DNA of 64,000 nucleotides from Stentor coeruleus (GCA_001970955.1 MPUH01000028.1:62001-126000); one strand, 5' to 3'. Positions 11,268 through 22,107 are shown, counted from the stretch's first letter. The notes: generated from the sequence alone by a model not told the origin. Numbers and translations: made by a program.

Positions 11268-11858
11268 ATGAATTGCCAAGGAAGCCCATTTTCAACAACA
11301 AGTACTGGGTTGAATGGAACCCCACAAAAAAAACTAAAATTCAGTCGTAAATTTGTCATAAACCTTGAAGAACCTCCTTCTGAAATCAAGGATCCAAGTA
11401 AAGAAAAAATCCACAAAATTCAGCAAAAAATCCTACGTTATAAAAGAAGATATCAGGATAAAAAATTCAAGTCTAAAGATGTATATAAAAAAAATGTGGA
11501 TTTATTATGTAATATAGATAAATCCGAAACTCAAATACAGAAACTTTATACCGAACTTGAAGATGAGTATAAAAATTATGAAGTTTTAATGATAGATAGA
11601 AATGAAGCTGATAAAAGCATAGATTCAATTAAAGATAAAATCAATAGTCGTAGCTTGAGTATTAATAACGGGGGTATAGAAAATCGTATGTCAGTAAGCA
11701 TTTCTATACTGGAGGATATACAGGAGCAACTTTTTGAGTCGAATAAAAAAACTAGTGATATGGAAAGACTGCTTTCAAGGGAACAAAAAAAAAATGAAGG
11801 GTTCAACAAAGAGCTTAGAAACCTGAAAATTGACCTTAGCTCTTTTAAAAGCAAGTAA
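11268..11858 (+). CDS. hypothetical coiled-coil protein
   Basis: A single-exon frame of 196 residues. About 35 Ser/Thr/Pro-rich residues are followed by a long charged helical region (about 40-195) with heptad-like spacing, for example KIQQKILRYKRRYQDKK and IQKLYTELEDEYKNYEVL. A Ser-rich break sits near residue 130. No other domain was found. Coiled-coil proteins of this size are common in ciliate cortex and basal-body structures, but nothing assigns a role. It converges on the transporter gene, with about 390 bp between stops. Confidence 0.6.
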   Translation: MNCQGSPFSTTSTGLNGTPQKKLKFSRKFVINLEEPPSEIKDPSKEKIHKIQQKILRYKRRYQDKKFKSKDVYKKNVDLLCNIDKSETQIQKLYTELEDEYKNYEVLMIDRNEADKSIDSIKDKINSRSLSINNGGIENRMSVSISILEDIQEQLFESNKKTSDMERLLSREQKKNEGFNKELRNLKIDLSSFKSK

Positions 11859-12248
11859 TTATTATAATTTTTTGCATATAGAAATAGAGTTGTAATATCA
11901 TCATAAAAAACTAAAATATACTTTTGATAAGAAAAAAATAAGCTTTTATTACGAAATATGAAAATCCTGTAGATTTGAACTAAAAATAAAAATTTCATTA
12001 TTCTTTCATATAAAACCCTTTTTGCATCACAATAATTTCAAAGATCATAATTTAAATCATCCTCTACCCAGTTTCACCCATCTTATAATATTATACCCAA
12101 TATTATCTTCTAATCAAAACTAAAAGATTCCCCTACAAAATTATTATTTTCTCCAAACATAAATCCATTTTTATTCTTGCAAAACCTATCATCTAATTCC
12201 CAAAACCAAACCTAAATCCTAAAAATTATCATATAACTATTTGTTCTA
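11859..12248. other. convergent spacer
   Basis: Lies between two convergent gene ends. G's are spread over the left part and the right part is C-rich, as expected for two 3' flanks meeting. No gene or RNA seen. Confidence 0.5.
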
Positions 12249-13577
12249 TTAATCTATTCCTATAACACTTAAAATAGCCCCAGTTGTCCCCAATAAAAAC
12301 AAACTCACACTTCCAACTTTTAAAGCAATAGCTTTCCAGCTCTTATCCTCATACTTCTCTGTCTTAACTTTTAAAAAGCCTAAATATTTCATACTAGGAA
12401 TAACTAATACAATAAGCCCACAACAGAAACCCCCAAGTATAGAAAACACAATCAAAATCCCTTGAAAAAATATTGCCACAAGTAAAGTTATTCCAAGTAA
12501 AGCTAAAGTTACCCCATAATGTCTATATAAAAAATACAATGTGTTTGAAGGATGTTCATCATTATTTCTTAACCAAGTTTTAATTATGCATTTTCTACAT
12601 GGTGGTATGTTTATAGGTACTGCTATAACAAGTGTTATAGACATTAAAATTCTTGCTATAACCATAAGCCAATCATTAGAAATTGCAGCAGGGGCTCTTC
12701 TCATGATAATAAGATTTGGGGTATCACTTAATGTAGAAAGATACCCAAAAAGTGCTAAAATTGAAAATGGGATTAAAACAGTCAACATAGCTCGGCGGGC
12801 AACTTTTCCCATACGTCTAAGGTTTTTATTGTTAAGTTCTTTGTAGACTTGGGCAACATTTGTATGACATGTAAAAGCATAAAGGCATATGTTGAAGCTA
12901 GAAATAATACTTAAGTTTACATCAAAAATATGGACATTATCATAGCTGTTGTGTCTATTGAAAAAAGGAAACTCACAAATTATCAGTAAAGCTATATAAA
13001 GTAAAGTTAAAGCACTGACTATTGACATAAATCTCAATGATGTTAATGTTCTCATAACACCTAATGGAGCCATAATTAACACATTAGCACCTACCATAAT
13101 AATAATTCTTTCAATATTTGGCTCGAAATTTATATTTAGCGAACTGAAAATACTTGGAACAAAATTCCCAACCATGACTTGATATCCTATTAAGGTACCA
13201 AAAACATATAAAATCAAAACATTATCAAAAAGCAGCTTCCATTTTTTTCCAAGAACATTTAATATTAGATCTGAGTATTCGAATACTTTAAAATTCTCAG
13301 CTGCTGTTGTTATGTTCATAATCCCCGTAAAGCTACATGCACATGCACTTACTAATAGAATAAAACCTAAGATTATTCCTTGTCTGTAAAATACTAAAGG
13401 AAGTGTTAAACAACCTGCACCTATTGCTGTGGAAATTAATGTAAAAATTGCTGCACGTAAAGCTCCTGCTTCCATTTTCCCTACTGTTCGGAGAAAGAAT
13501 GAGCGAGAGTTAGGGGACATTTCTTCGAATTTTGAAAATCTTGCCTGGCCTGCATCGTAAGACCCTGTATCGCTCAT
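12249..13577 (-). CDS. amino acid/auxin permease family (AAAP) transporter
   Basis: A 442-residue polytopic protein with about eleven membrane helices. After a short hydrophilic N-terminus comes the family's opening signature: GALRAAIFTLISTAIGAGC, with the IGAG turn in helix 1, then LTLPLVF. The helical pattern and the helix-8 region fit SLC36/SLC38-type and ciliate AAAP proton- or sodium-coupled amino acid carriers. Substrate cannot be told from sequence. The length is normal for the family, so the gene appears complete and has no intron. It probably sits in the plasma membrane or an endolysosomal membrane. Confidence 0.85.
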   Translation of the reverse strand: MSDTGSYDAGQARFSKFEEMSPNSRSFFLRTVGKMEAGALRAAIFTLISTAIGAGCLTLPLVFYRQGIILGFILLVSACACSFTGIMNITTAAENFKVFEYSDLILNVLGKKWKLLFDNVLILYVFGTLIGYQVMVGNFVPSIFSSLNINFEPNIERIIIMVGANVLIMAPLGVMRTLTSLRFMSIVSALTLLYIALLIICEFPFFNRHNSYDNVHIFDVNLSIISSFNICLYAFTCHTNVAQVYKELNNKNLRRMGKVARRAMLTVLIPFSILALFGYLSTLSDTPNLIIMRRAPAAISNDWLMVIARILMSITLVIAVPINIPPCRKCIIKTWLRNNDEHPSNTLYFLYRHYGVTLALLGITLLVAIFFQGILIVFSILGGFCCGLIVLVIPSMKYLGFLKVKTEKYEDKSWKAIALKVGSVSLFLLGTTGAILSVIGID

Positions 13578-14577
13578 ATTTATTTTCGCCTAAAATATTT
13601 TCCCTTTTTGAAAGGATTATGTTTTAGAGAATTGTTGAATAGAAGATTATGCTTGAAAAATATCTTTAAATAAATTAAATTTTGTGGTTTTTAAAGTTTT
13701 GTTATTTGGCTTTTAATTTTAATATGTTTTAGGAATATTGGTTTATATGAAATTTTTATTAGGATATGGGAATGTTGGAATAGATGGGTTAGGATTAGGA
13801 AGAAAATAAGATGTTGATAAAGAGGAATAAAAAATATAAGATTGTGATAGGAATTATAGTTTTTTTTTGTTGACTTAAAGTATTTTATATTATAATCGGT
13901 AATGTTAAGAAGATTATTGATTTTATGCTTTTTTTATATGGAACTTTAAAAAGTGACTTGGTTTCGAATATTCATCAAATACTTCTTTTAGCAATCATCT
14001 TGCTAATGATTTTTTAGAGCTTTAGAACTTAAAGATATGCAAGATGAGTAGAAATACTTGGAAGCACTTCGTGAGTAAATGGAGAAAATCAAAACTTTTA
14101 AATTTAAAGTGTGGGAAGATAATGTGAAAATAGAGGAATTGAAAAAAAAAACTCTTATTGATATGAAAATAATGGCCTCGCGATTAAAAAACTAGAAGAA
14201 TAAGTCATAAAATTTCTTCTAAGCTCCAAGAAAGAGAACATGAAAACACTGAACTTTTGGATTTTAGATCTTGATAAATGCTTTAATAGTAAGATATTGT
14301 TTTTTCATCAAGCTGATAGGATGATTTTATTTTCCTATGAAGATGATCTCTTAACTATTAAGAAAGTCATATCATTATTTTATACCATATTACTTAACCG
14401 AATAGGATAAGAGATCATATTTTAATATAAGCATTTCATACATCATAAAAAATTCATCATTAAAATATCAATTTCCCAAAACCCACATTAAAAAAAATAC
14501 CAAAAAAAAATACCTATCATAAAAATCCAAAAATAAAAAAACTATATATTTCTTTACCAATCAATCTCAATTATATA
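13578..14577. other. 1-kb spacer with a decayed coding remnant
   Basis: Separates two minus-strand genes. The centre holds the plus-strand remnant listed at 14016-14274. Its right edge (14440-14577) is C-rich on the plus strand, matching the 3' flank of the minus-strand gene that follows. Confidence 0.5.
14016..14274 (+). pseudogene. decayed coiled-coil gene fragment
   Basis: On the plus strand a charged helical sequence can be followed: RALELKDMQDE, a TAG, KYLEALRE, a TAA, then MEKIKTFKFKVWEDN and on to MASRLKN. After a frame change it continues with SSKLQEREHENTELLDF and stops at 14272-14274. Both early stops fall where a Gln would suit a coiled coil, consistent with C-to-T decay of CAG or CAA. 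No ATG-initiated intact frame exists. Family unknown. Confidence 0.5.
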
Positions 14578-15624
14578 TTATAAACTATCACTTGGTGTTG
14601 ATATTTTCAAACTTCTTATTTCCGAAGGTGACACGGGTTCATTACATTCTTTTGGTGAATTCATCATAGCCTCCTTAGCATGTGAATGATAAATAGTTGA
14701 TGTATCTTCAACTTTTTCCCTCAAATCAAAATGTTCTGGAGCTAAAGGGTTTTTGAAAAACCATACAAAATTTTCCCAACAACTCGACCTATAATAAGGG
14801 TTTCCAACAGGGTTATCAAAAGATCCTTTAAGTTTTTCATAAGTTGTTTGACCCGTACACAATAAATACGTATGAAAACCACACATACCGACGACAAACC
14901 AAACAGCCTAAATCTAAATTACAATAAACGAGTAAATAAGTAAAGCAATTGAAGCGCCAGTATAAGGAAGAGCATCAGCAAAAGCTTTTATCCCAGTTTC
15001 ACTATTTTTAACACTAACATCAGCGATATGATAAGCAGTCCAACCTAGTGTACAGCAGCAAACTAAGCTAGTCATAGTCAAAAAACCAATAAAATCACGA
15101 TAATTCCTTTTAGCTACACAGTTTCCTACCCATGGACAGTGGTGATCGAACTTTTCCACACAAACTCCACAATCTGAACAATGAGAGCATCTTGGTGGCC
15201 TTATAATATTACAAGTTGAACAGTATTTCAGCCTTGTTAAATTGCTTTCTAATGGGATTTCCTTTGGGTTAAATGCTTCACGGATAATTTCTTCAACTGG
15301 CTTAGCTCCATATGGTCCAATTGCAAAAGGAGGCCATTGTTTTGGAATAAATCCTGGATTTTTTAATGATACTCTTGCTAGGAATAATAAAGATAAAAAA
15401 GTAAAGAGGAGATGGGTGAGAAGTGCTGCAGGGTTGTTGTATTCTTCAATAAAATAAACTGCGGGCTGGGAGATAAATACTATGGCTGGGATGAAAATAA
15501 GAAAAAATGTTACGATTGCACGTTTACCATCTGGACTATGTAGAGATTACCCCATCATGATCCTTCCGTCAAAGTAGAATTTGTTTGTCCCTGGCCATTT
15601 TGAGTAGCTTCTTTGCTCAGACAT
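14578..15624 (-). CDS. DHHC palmitoyltransferase (zDHHC), three exons
   Basis: Removing two 15-nt introns gives 338 residues starting MSEQRRSYSKWPG. The order is: N-terminal cytosolic segment, two membrane helices, the Cys-rich zinc domain with CSTC, HCSDCGVCVEKFDHHCPW and the catalytic DHHC, two more helices (one Cys-rich), a TTYEK motif (the conserved TTxE), then an aromatic NPYYRSSCWENF resembling the PaCCT region. All hallmark elements are present, so it should S-acylate proteins at Golgi, ER or plasma membrane. Plausible substrates in this very window are the Cys3-containing CDPK and the MGCACSKS protein, but that is inference. Confidence 0.9.
14908..14922 (-). other. 15-nt intron
   Basis: GTAATTTAGATTTAG on the minus strand, phase 0; contains an internal TAG as well as the terminal one. 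Removal joins membrane helix 4 (LIYSFI) to AVWFVVGMCGF. Confidence 0.9.
15536..15550 (-). other. 15-nt intron
   Basis: GTAATCTCTACATAG on the minus strand. It lies in phase 2 (splits GG/T), the only non-phase-0 intron found. Removal links the 5' exon starting at 15624 to the first membrane helix. Confidence 0.88.
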
Positions 15625-16891
15625 TAATTATACAGTTTTATGAAAGAATTAGGAAATTGGATTGTTTTTAAAAATTATGCTGTTTTTGTGTTTGTTTTGG
15701 TATTTTAGGATTTTTTTGAATTTTATTTGGGAATTGTTGAAGGCTTTTGAGGATTTGATGGAATTGCTTTTTTAGTTAGAGAGAGTGGGTTTTAAAGAAA
15801 AGTTAAGGTAGATTTAAGATAAGGGTTTATTGGGTATGTTTGATTGGATTAAGTATTTTTTTGAGGATTATTGAGTTAAATTAGATAATTATAAAAATAT
15901 TTTATGTTTTTTGATAATTTGATTATTTATTGACTTTACGAGTTTTTATTTTTTTATTATAGTTGCTAATATGCTTATTTGTCTAAACTTATAAAAATTC
16001 TAGTATTTCCAATAAAAAAATGCTTAAACTAATTATGTCATTTTTAAGAACTTTTAAAATCTTCTTTAAGTTTTCATTGATTTATAGAGCCTTAGATTCA
16101 TAAACTAATTGCCTAAAGTTTATATAAATCTAAAAAGTGATTAATAACAACAGTATTAAATTTAAAATTCAAATTATAATTACAAAAATTACAAAATCTA
16201 AATGCTAATAAAAAAACTAAAAAATATAAACTATATACTTTATTTATTGCATTAATAATACAAAAGTGTCATACAAATTTCATATTAATAGATTCTAACA
16301 GTAGAATTATTGAAAAATAAGGATTTAAAATCCTCAATTTACTATTGATATTAGAGTTTTAGAATATCAAAACTTAACGGATCTGAAGTATATCTTTCTC
16401 TAAATCCAGAAGCTTCATTTCAATCACCAGAAGATTTTACTATGCATTTATGATACATATATGATATTTGAGATATCTTTAATTTATATTAAAACAATGC
16501 CAAGTGATTTTAACAAAACTTTTTCTTTAATTATATTTACGATCTATATAAGCCTAAAAACTTAAGACCTTTAACTTAAATATAATACTTAGTATTCCTA
16601 TCTTAACAGCTAAGACAATAAACTCTATTTAATACTATTACCTAAATGAAAACACTTTAAAATGGTCAACTTCTAGTTTTAAAACAATACTACTTCAGCT
16701 ATAAGATTTTATTATTATATATATTATTATGGCTATAATGTAATTACGTAAAGATCATAAGAGTTATATTAAGCTTTTAGAAAAATTGAAATTCCATAAT
16801 TTATTATGAGAATGTTTGTAGATAAGCAAGCGATAACCCTCTGACTCTATCTATATTTATGTCTTTAAACAGCAGAATCTCACAAGAATTT
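15625..16891. other. 1.3-kb spacer, one faint coding trace
   Basis: No intact gene. On the minus strand around 16380-16460 a short coding-like trace (NEASGFRERYTSDPLSFD) sits between stops; too short to classify. The rest is AT-rich with no repeats or RNA genes that I could see. Confidence 0.4.
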
Positions 16892-19800
16892 TTATAAACA
16901 TCTCTGTGCGTTTGTAAATATTCTCCTTAAACTTTCCGTACTTTCAAGAACCTCACCTTCACAAGCCAAATACCTAAAATTCAAAGCTATCGAAAGACCA
17001 ATCAAAAAAAACACGATAAAAGTAAAAAATATCCCCAATATAATACACAAAAAAAATACCTCATTTTTCATCAAATCACTACCCAAAAAACTAGCATTTC
17101 TCAAACCTCCTGCAGCACTTTCAACATTATACGCAAAATTTTGTAAACCCTTAAGACTTAAAGATGTTGAATTATATAAAAAATTCTGTGAATCATCAAA
17201 CAACGCTAAAACACCAACAAAAATTCCTGTTTCCCTTACATCATCATATGTATTTGTTTTAAAATACAACAAATCGGCTAACTCAATTGGAATATTTCCT
17301 TCAATTGAAATTTCATCAATAATATTCTGAAGTATTTTAATTTCTAATATAGTATCATTCATAGCTTTTATATAATTTGAATATATTGTCATATTTGTAT
17401 ATTTAGAAAACCCATATGACTCTCTATCAGCAAGGGCTTCAAAGGTAAAAAACCCAAATTGCCAGATTTTTGTGCTTTGGGTCATAAGATTATGGAAAAC
17501 TTCATTTTTTAAAATTGTTGTTTTTTGAGATTGTTTGTATAGAACTTCAGATACAAAAAGCATTGCTCCTATAGGAATTGCTATTAAAATTATAAGTCTT
17601 AAAATATGTTGGTATTTTTTCTTTAATTTAATAGCGTCTAGATTTTCTTCTGAGTTATGATCTTGGTTATCTCTTTCTGTTGCATTATGATGGGTAGCTA
17701 GACGTTCATATATCGAGTTTTTAACAGTTCTTTGGGATTTTTTAACTGATTCTCTTAGTCTTATCCAGCTTTTTTCTATATTTCGATCGTTTTTTCCTGA
17801 TAGTCCTATTATGATGAAAGCTATGAATATGATAGCTATAATTGAAATGATATTAAAATACCATATAATAATGCTTTTATCTTTGATTTTTTCAATTTCA
17901 CAATTGAGAAACCCTTTAATTGCTATGTTGAATTCTTGTAGCGATATACGAAAAGTGTTATATAATAAGTAAAAAAGTTCTTTATGATTATTTTCAATAA
18001 TATCTTGATAAGTTATTATATACTTTCTAGCCTGATTTGATATTACATTAGAAATAGTGTTTTCTAATATCCCAGCAAGATTATCTTTATTATAATCAGC
18101 TTGGAAATTACTGTAAACTAGTACATTTTTATCATAAAATATATTAGATTCATGGCAATAAGCTAAAAGATTATAATCATTTTTCAACTGATCTTGCATA
18201 GTAATTATTTTTGTAATACTTTCAGAGTAACTTTTCAGTAGATTATCAATTGGCATAGGAAAATGAACTGTTAAATCAAGTAACATTGTATAATAAGCAA
18301 GTCCAGAAAGCTGGAAATTCAAATCATGCATATCAGAAATGGCTTTTCGAATAATAGTCAGATAAAGTTCTTTTGAAATATACCCACAAAATGAAATGAG
18401 TATAATAAGAAGTATTAAAACCTGTATAAAAAATACATAAATTCCTGTGATTATTTTTAGGATTCTTAGAAAAAATACTGATTGCATTGTTGGAAGCGAT
18501 ATTTTGATTTTTTCATGATGAGAAGACCCTTCGATACCGGTTCGATTTACAATACTTGGTAAAAATATACTTTTATTTTCTATGGAGTCTGAGATTAAGT
18601 CTTCTTCTGATTTTAGATTTAACTCTGATATGTTTGGAGATTTTGGGCTATCATCATGAATTGAGATTTCTTCTTGGCTAATTTCTTGATATGTGTTTTT
18701 ATCTTTTTCATAAGAAATGTTGTATGGGATATCTTCGTCAATACAGTGGGATAAATTTATGATGTCTATTGGATTTTTTAAAATATGCAAAACTTTTATA
18801 ACAGATGATACAATTTTTACCTCTTTTATTACCAGTCCATATTCTCCTCTTCCAAAAGGTGTATTATATATAATTTGTTTTTTATTTAATAGTTGATCTG
18901 AAACATCACTCGGTATACAATCTTCTAGTTTTATATTATCAACTTTATAGAAATTCATATTCATTGTTTCAGTAAACCCACTAGTATGATTGACTATCCT
19001 ATTATCATCACTCAATAACCCTAATTCTCTATCTGAATTATTAACAGATCTAACAACTGATACAAATTTCACGCTAGAATTATATCCAAGACATTCAGTA
19101 CTTATATAACACTCAAGTAAAAATCCATTAATATCTGTCATAAAAAAATACTCATTTAAAAACAAATAGTTGCTTTGTGAGCATGCAATAAATTTAATCA
19201 TCTGCCAATTTAGTTTATCAAATATTTGTATTGGTATAAATAATTTAAAAAAGTAGTCTTTTGAGTCTTCTGATGTTATATTCAGGAACTTGCACATATT
19301 TAAATTTGCAAACATGATTTTCCCAAAAGAAAGTGGATTTGCTGAAGATATCATTACACATGAGTTATGGTGTGAAAAAACATTAAGCTTTTTACTATTT
19401 TTTCTATCATTCAACGATTTACAATTATACTTATTTATTAATCGTTTCCCAGATTCAATATCAAATGTGATTTTAGATAAAAAAGTTCCATAATCTTTAT
19501 AAGATTCCTGGGATTCAGGGAAATGCTCAATAAGGTCTTCATAGTTTTTTTTAACGGTAGTTAAAATATCATTACATGATATCGTAAGTTTTTCTAAAGC
19601 AGATATTTTTATATTACCTTGTATAAGATTATTTATGATAACCAAAAGAGTATAGCATAATTTTTTCTCATTTTCCATCACTCCATCTGAATCTAGTAAG
19701 TATGAGCACATTTTAACGCCTTCAGAGTTTTGGAAGTTTTGCATTTCTAAGATTTTTTGGCATTTAAATATTTGAAAGTTCGTTATAAAATCGAATCCAT

Positions 19801-20986
19801 TATAGTCCACTCGCGATATTTTTATACCAGCAACATTTGTATTTTCTAGTATATCTTTACAATAATAAGCTAAATACACAATAAGAAGTTTTTCTTTTTT
19901 GTTTTCATAATGCAAGTTTATATATTTAATAAGTTTTTTACTATTCTCAGAACTCATTAAGCTTTTTCTTATTGCTAATTCAAATACAATCAGACTAGAC
20001 TCAGTTTCTTTTTTTGGTTTACTAACTATTCCCATACGATAGTCAATAGCAAATTTTGATAAAAAAACAATTAGAGGTTGCATGAAAACAGTAAGAACAA
20101 AGACAATTGTAGAATTCCCAATAAAGCTCCCTAAGACAAAAAAGACAGAGACACAAAATGCTTCGAAATGAATAAGAATTTTTATGTAGTTCATAAAGGC
20201 TGAATAAAAAGGAAGATAGTAAATGTATTTATAAGTGCAGTAAGCATAGGTCATAGATAAAATTACCATGTAAGTCATGTAGTTGCTAAGTTGGATGTTT
20301 GTGAAGAAGATGCAGTTGATGAAATATATTATTTTGATTAAGATTTCAATGCTTGGACTTGACTTGGCTGAAAGGTTCTTTTCTTTTAAAGAGTGTCTTA
20401 TTTCAAAAGCGCATCCTTCGTATAATATAGAAAGAACTATATGAATCAACAAAATTAAAATAGAAAATGCTTGCCCTAACACTCCAAAGTTCATTATTTC
20501 AGAATTAGGGAGATTCGCATACTCTTGGATCTCATCAATTTTTACTGTAGAGTATTTAAATAGTAGTATCAATATAATAGATGTTGGTATAAAATAAAGC
20601 TCACATGTGAATTTTAAGCATCCTCTCAGAATTTTAAATAAAATACTAGGTATTTTTTTGTTTGAAGCATATGCCAACAAAATAATAATGATTATATTTG
20701 TACTTGCTCCAATAAGTGCTATAATAAAATACATTAATATATTCAAAAGACCATAAGAAGCGGCAAGGCTATCAATACATGGATAATTCAGGACTTCCCA
20801 AAAATTTATATAGGTTTTCCAGTTATCCATGTCCAAATAAGGATTCCACATAAAATTGATATTTTGGGCCAAGAGTTGTACACCCATGACAACTATCCAA
20901 ACATGCTGCTTTCTTGATGAAGAAGAATTCATTGACTCTTCATAAAAAATTTGAGTAAGCATATCATAAATAACTTTCGACCTCAT
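16892..20986 (-). CDS. TmcB-like multi-pass PAS membrane protein, array copy 1
   Basis: First of four tandem paralogues on this strand. With the 15-nt intron at 18032-18046 removed it is 1359 residues. Order: N-terminal region of about eight or nine membrane helices; a helical TPR-like middle (motif around FLSKITFDIESGKRLINKY); a PAS-like segment (SFGKIMFANLNMCKFLN); then two membrane-bounded modules near the C-terminus. This matches the tiny macrocysts B/C family, which is greatly expanded in ciliates. The start is set at 20986 because MRSKVIYDMLTQIF aligns with the paralogues' N-termini; the frame is open 30 codons further, to 21076. It lacks the NRR motif shared by the other three copies before FFT, so it is the most divergent. 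Confidence 0.75.
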   Translation of the reverse strand: MRSKVIYDMLTQIFYEESMNSSSSRKQHVWIVVMGVQLLAQNINFMWNPYLDMDNWKTYINFWEVLNYPCIDSLAASYGLLNILMYFIIALIGASTNIIIIILLAYASNKKIPSILFKILRGCLKFTCELYFIPTSIILILLFKYSTVKIDEIQEYANLPNSEIMNFGVLGQAFSILILLIHIVLSILYEGCAFEIRHSLKEKNLSAKSSPSIEILIKIIYFINCIFFTNIQLSNYMTYMVILSMTYAYCTYKYIYYLPFYSAFMNYIKILIHFEAFCVSVFFVLGSFIGNSTIVFVLTVFMQPLIVFLSKFAIDYRMGIVSKPKKETESSLIVFELAIRKSLMSSENSKKLIKYINLHYENKKEKLLIVYLAYYCKDILENTNVAGIKISRVDYNGFDFITNFQIFKCQKILEMQNFQNSEGVKMCSYLLDSDGVMENEKKLCYTLLVIINNLIQGNIKISALEKLTISCNDILTTVKKNYEDLIEHFPESQESYKDYGTFLSKITFDIESGKRLINKYNCKSLNDRKNSKKLNVFSHHNSCVMISSANPLSFGKIMFANLNMCKFLNITSEDSKDYFFKLFIPIQIFDKLNWQMIKFIACSQSNYLFLNEYFFMTDINGFLLECYISTECLGYNSSVKFVSVVRSVNNSDRELGLLSDDNRIVNHTSGFTETMNMNFYKVDNIKLEDCIPSDVSDQLLNKKQIIYNTPFGRGEYGLVIKEVKIVSSVIKVLHILKNPIDIINLSHCIDEDIPYNISYEKDKNTYQEISQEEISIHDDSPKSPNISELNLKSEEDLISDSIENKSIFLPSIVNRTGIEGSSHHEKIKISLPTMQSVFFLRILKIITGIYVFFIQVLILLIILISFCGYISKELYLTIIRKAISDMHDLNFQLSGLAYYTMLLDLTVHFPMPIDNLLKSYSESITKIITMQDQLKNDYNLLAYCHESNIFYDKNVLVYSNFQADYNKDNLAGILENTISNVISNQARKYIITYQDIIENNHKELFYLLYNTFRISLQEFNIAIKGFLNCEIEKIKDKSIIIWYFNIISIIAIIFIAFIIIGLSGKNDRNIEKSWIRLRESVKKSQRTVKNSIYERLATHHNATERDNQDHNSEENLDAIKLKKKYQHILRLIILIAIPIGAMLFVSEVLYKQSQKTTILKNEVFHNLMTQSTKIWQFGFFTFEALADRESYGFSKYTNMTIYSNYIKAMNDTILEIKILQNIIDEISIEGNIPIELADLLYFKTNTYDDVRETGIFVGVLALFDDSQNFLYNSTSLSLKGLQNFAYNVESAAGGLRNASFLGSDLMKNEVFFLCIILGIFFTFIVFFLIGLSIALNFRYLACEGEVLESTESLRRIFTNAQRCL
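18032..18046 (-). other. stop-free 15-nt intron with CAG acceptor
   Basis: GTAATATCAAATCAG on the minus strand, phase 0, at the same codon boundary where the other three paralogues have a TAG-ended 15-nt intron. It has no stop in frame, so an ORF finder reads through it as VISNQ. Removing those five residues brings the spacing to the next conserved block (FNTFR/YNTFR) in line with the paralogues (27 residues against 26-28). Confidence 0.7.
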
Positions 20987-22107
20987 ATTATAATTAAAAA
21001 TCATATTAGAAAGTGTTTTCATATAAAATTTTATGGAAGAGAAAATCGAGCAAAAGGATTTAAATGTTAATCTCATTTAAAGACTATCCGATATGTAAAA
21101 ATATTATAATAAAATGTTTTTGAAAATATATAAGTCATAGACTGCATATGAATGAATAAGTTTTTTATATATAATGGCAAAAATTTGACTGAAATAAGTT
21201 TAGATAAAAGGACATTAAAAATAATATTNCTGAAATAAGTTTAGATAAAAGGACATTAAAAATAATATTTATAGGATTCTATGGGAATTATATAAAATCC
21301 TCATATTTCAAAAATAAAGTAGTTTATATTTTATTGAGGTTTGAATAGTCTTATGGTTGAAAAATATTTATTCATGATTTAAGTTGCTTCTTTTGAGTTT
21401 TTCAGGGTATTCTAGCTTTGTAAAGCGAAGAAAACACTAATGGTAGTAAAAAATGTACTTTATCGTAATTCCTTGTAGTTGTTTTGAATATTTTGGGGGA
21501 TATTAAAATGATTAATCTTTATATTTATTATTAGATGATTTGTTAGGTTGATTTAAGAAGATTTGCTGAGAAAAAATAAATAGTTTTGTATATGATTACA
21601 AAAAATACAAATAGATTATTCCTTCTAGGAAAAAAAATCAATATTGATTTTTAAAATATCAGCTCAAATTATTGAAATTTTAATAATATACTTAGCATGC
21701 ACGAAATTTTAAAGGCAAAATTAAGGATGAAAAATCTTTTTGCATGCTCAAATAAAACGAAGTATATAATTGAATAAAGGCTGAATTTTGTTAATTTGAA
21801 TATTTTGTATATATGATTCTAACTTTTTAATGAAGCAGTTACTTAGGAAATTGTTATAGCCCTAAAACTGTCTTTATCTCATTTACAGTTTTCTAAGTCT
21901 TTAAAAGTGCGAATGTTTTCGAAACAATTGTCTTAGTAGAATATTTTTACCGCTAAATCTACCCATATCCCACTTTTAATTCCTATACTAAATTCTATCT
22001 TAACAAAATTACTTCAATCAAAATAATAATTATTCTTTCCAAATAATCACAATATCTATAAAATCCTATATTTATAATCATATGTAAAATAATATTTATA
22101 TAAAAAC
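20987..22107. other. spacer between array copies 1 and 2
   Basis: About 1.1 kb. Holds the N21229 duplication. Short coding-like scraps occur around 21690-21770 on the plus strand (FKGKIKDEKSFCMLK) with stops nearby; nothing nameable. Confidence 0.4.
21189..21269. repeat. direct duplication around N21229 (assembly join)
   Basis: A 40-bp segment at 21189-21228 is repeated exactly at 21230-21269 with one N between. Same type as the other N-marked joins. Confidence 0.85.

Noticed and set aside
20987-21076. Thirty-codon N-terminal extension of array copy 1
   Set aside because: The three paralogues start at the position equivalent to 20986; the extension is hydrophobic AT-driven sequence without counterpart.
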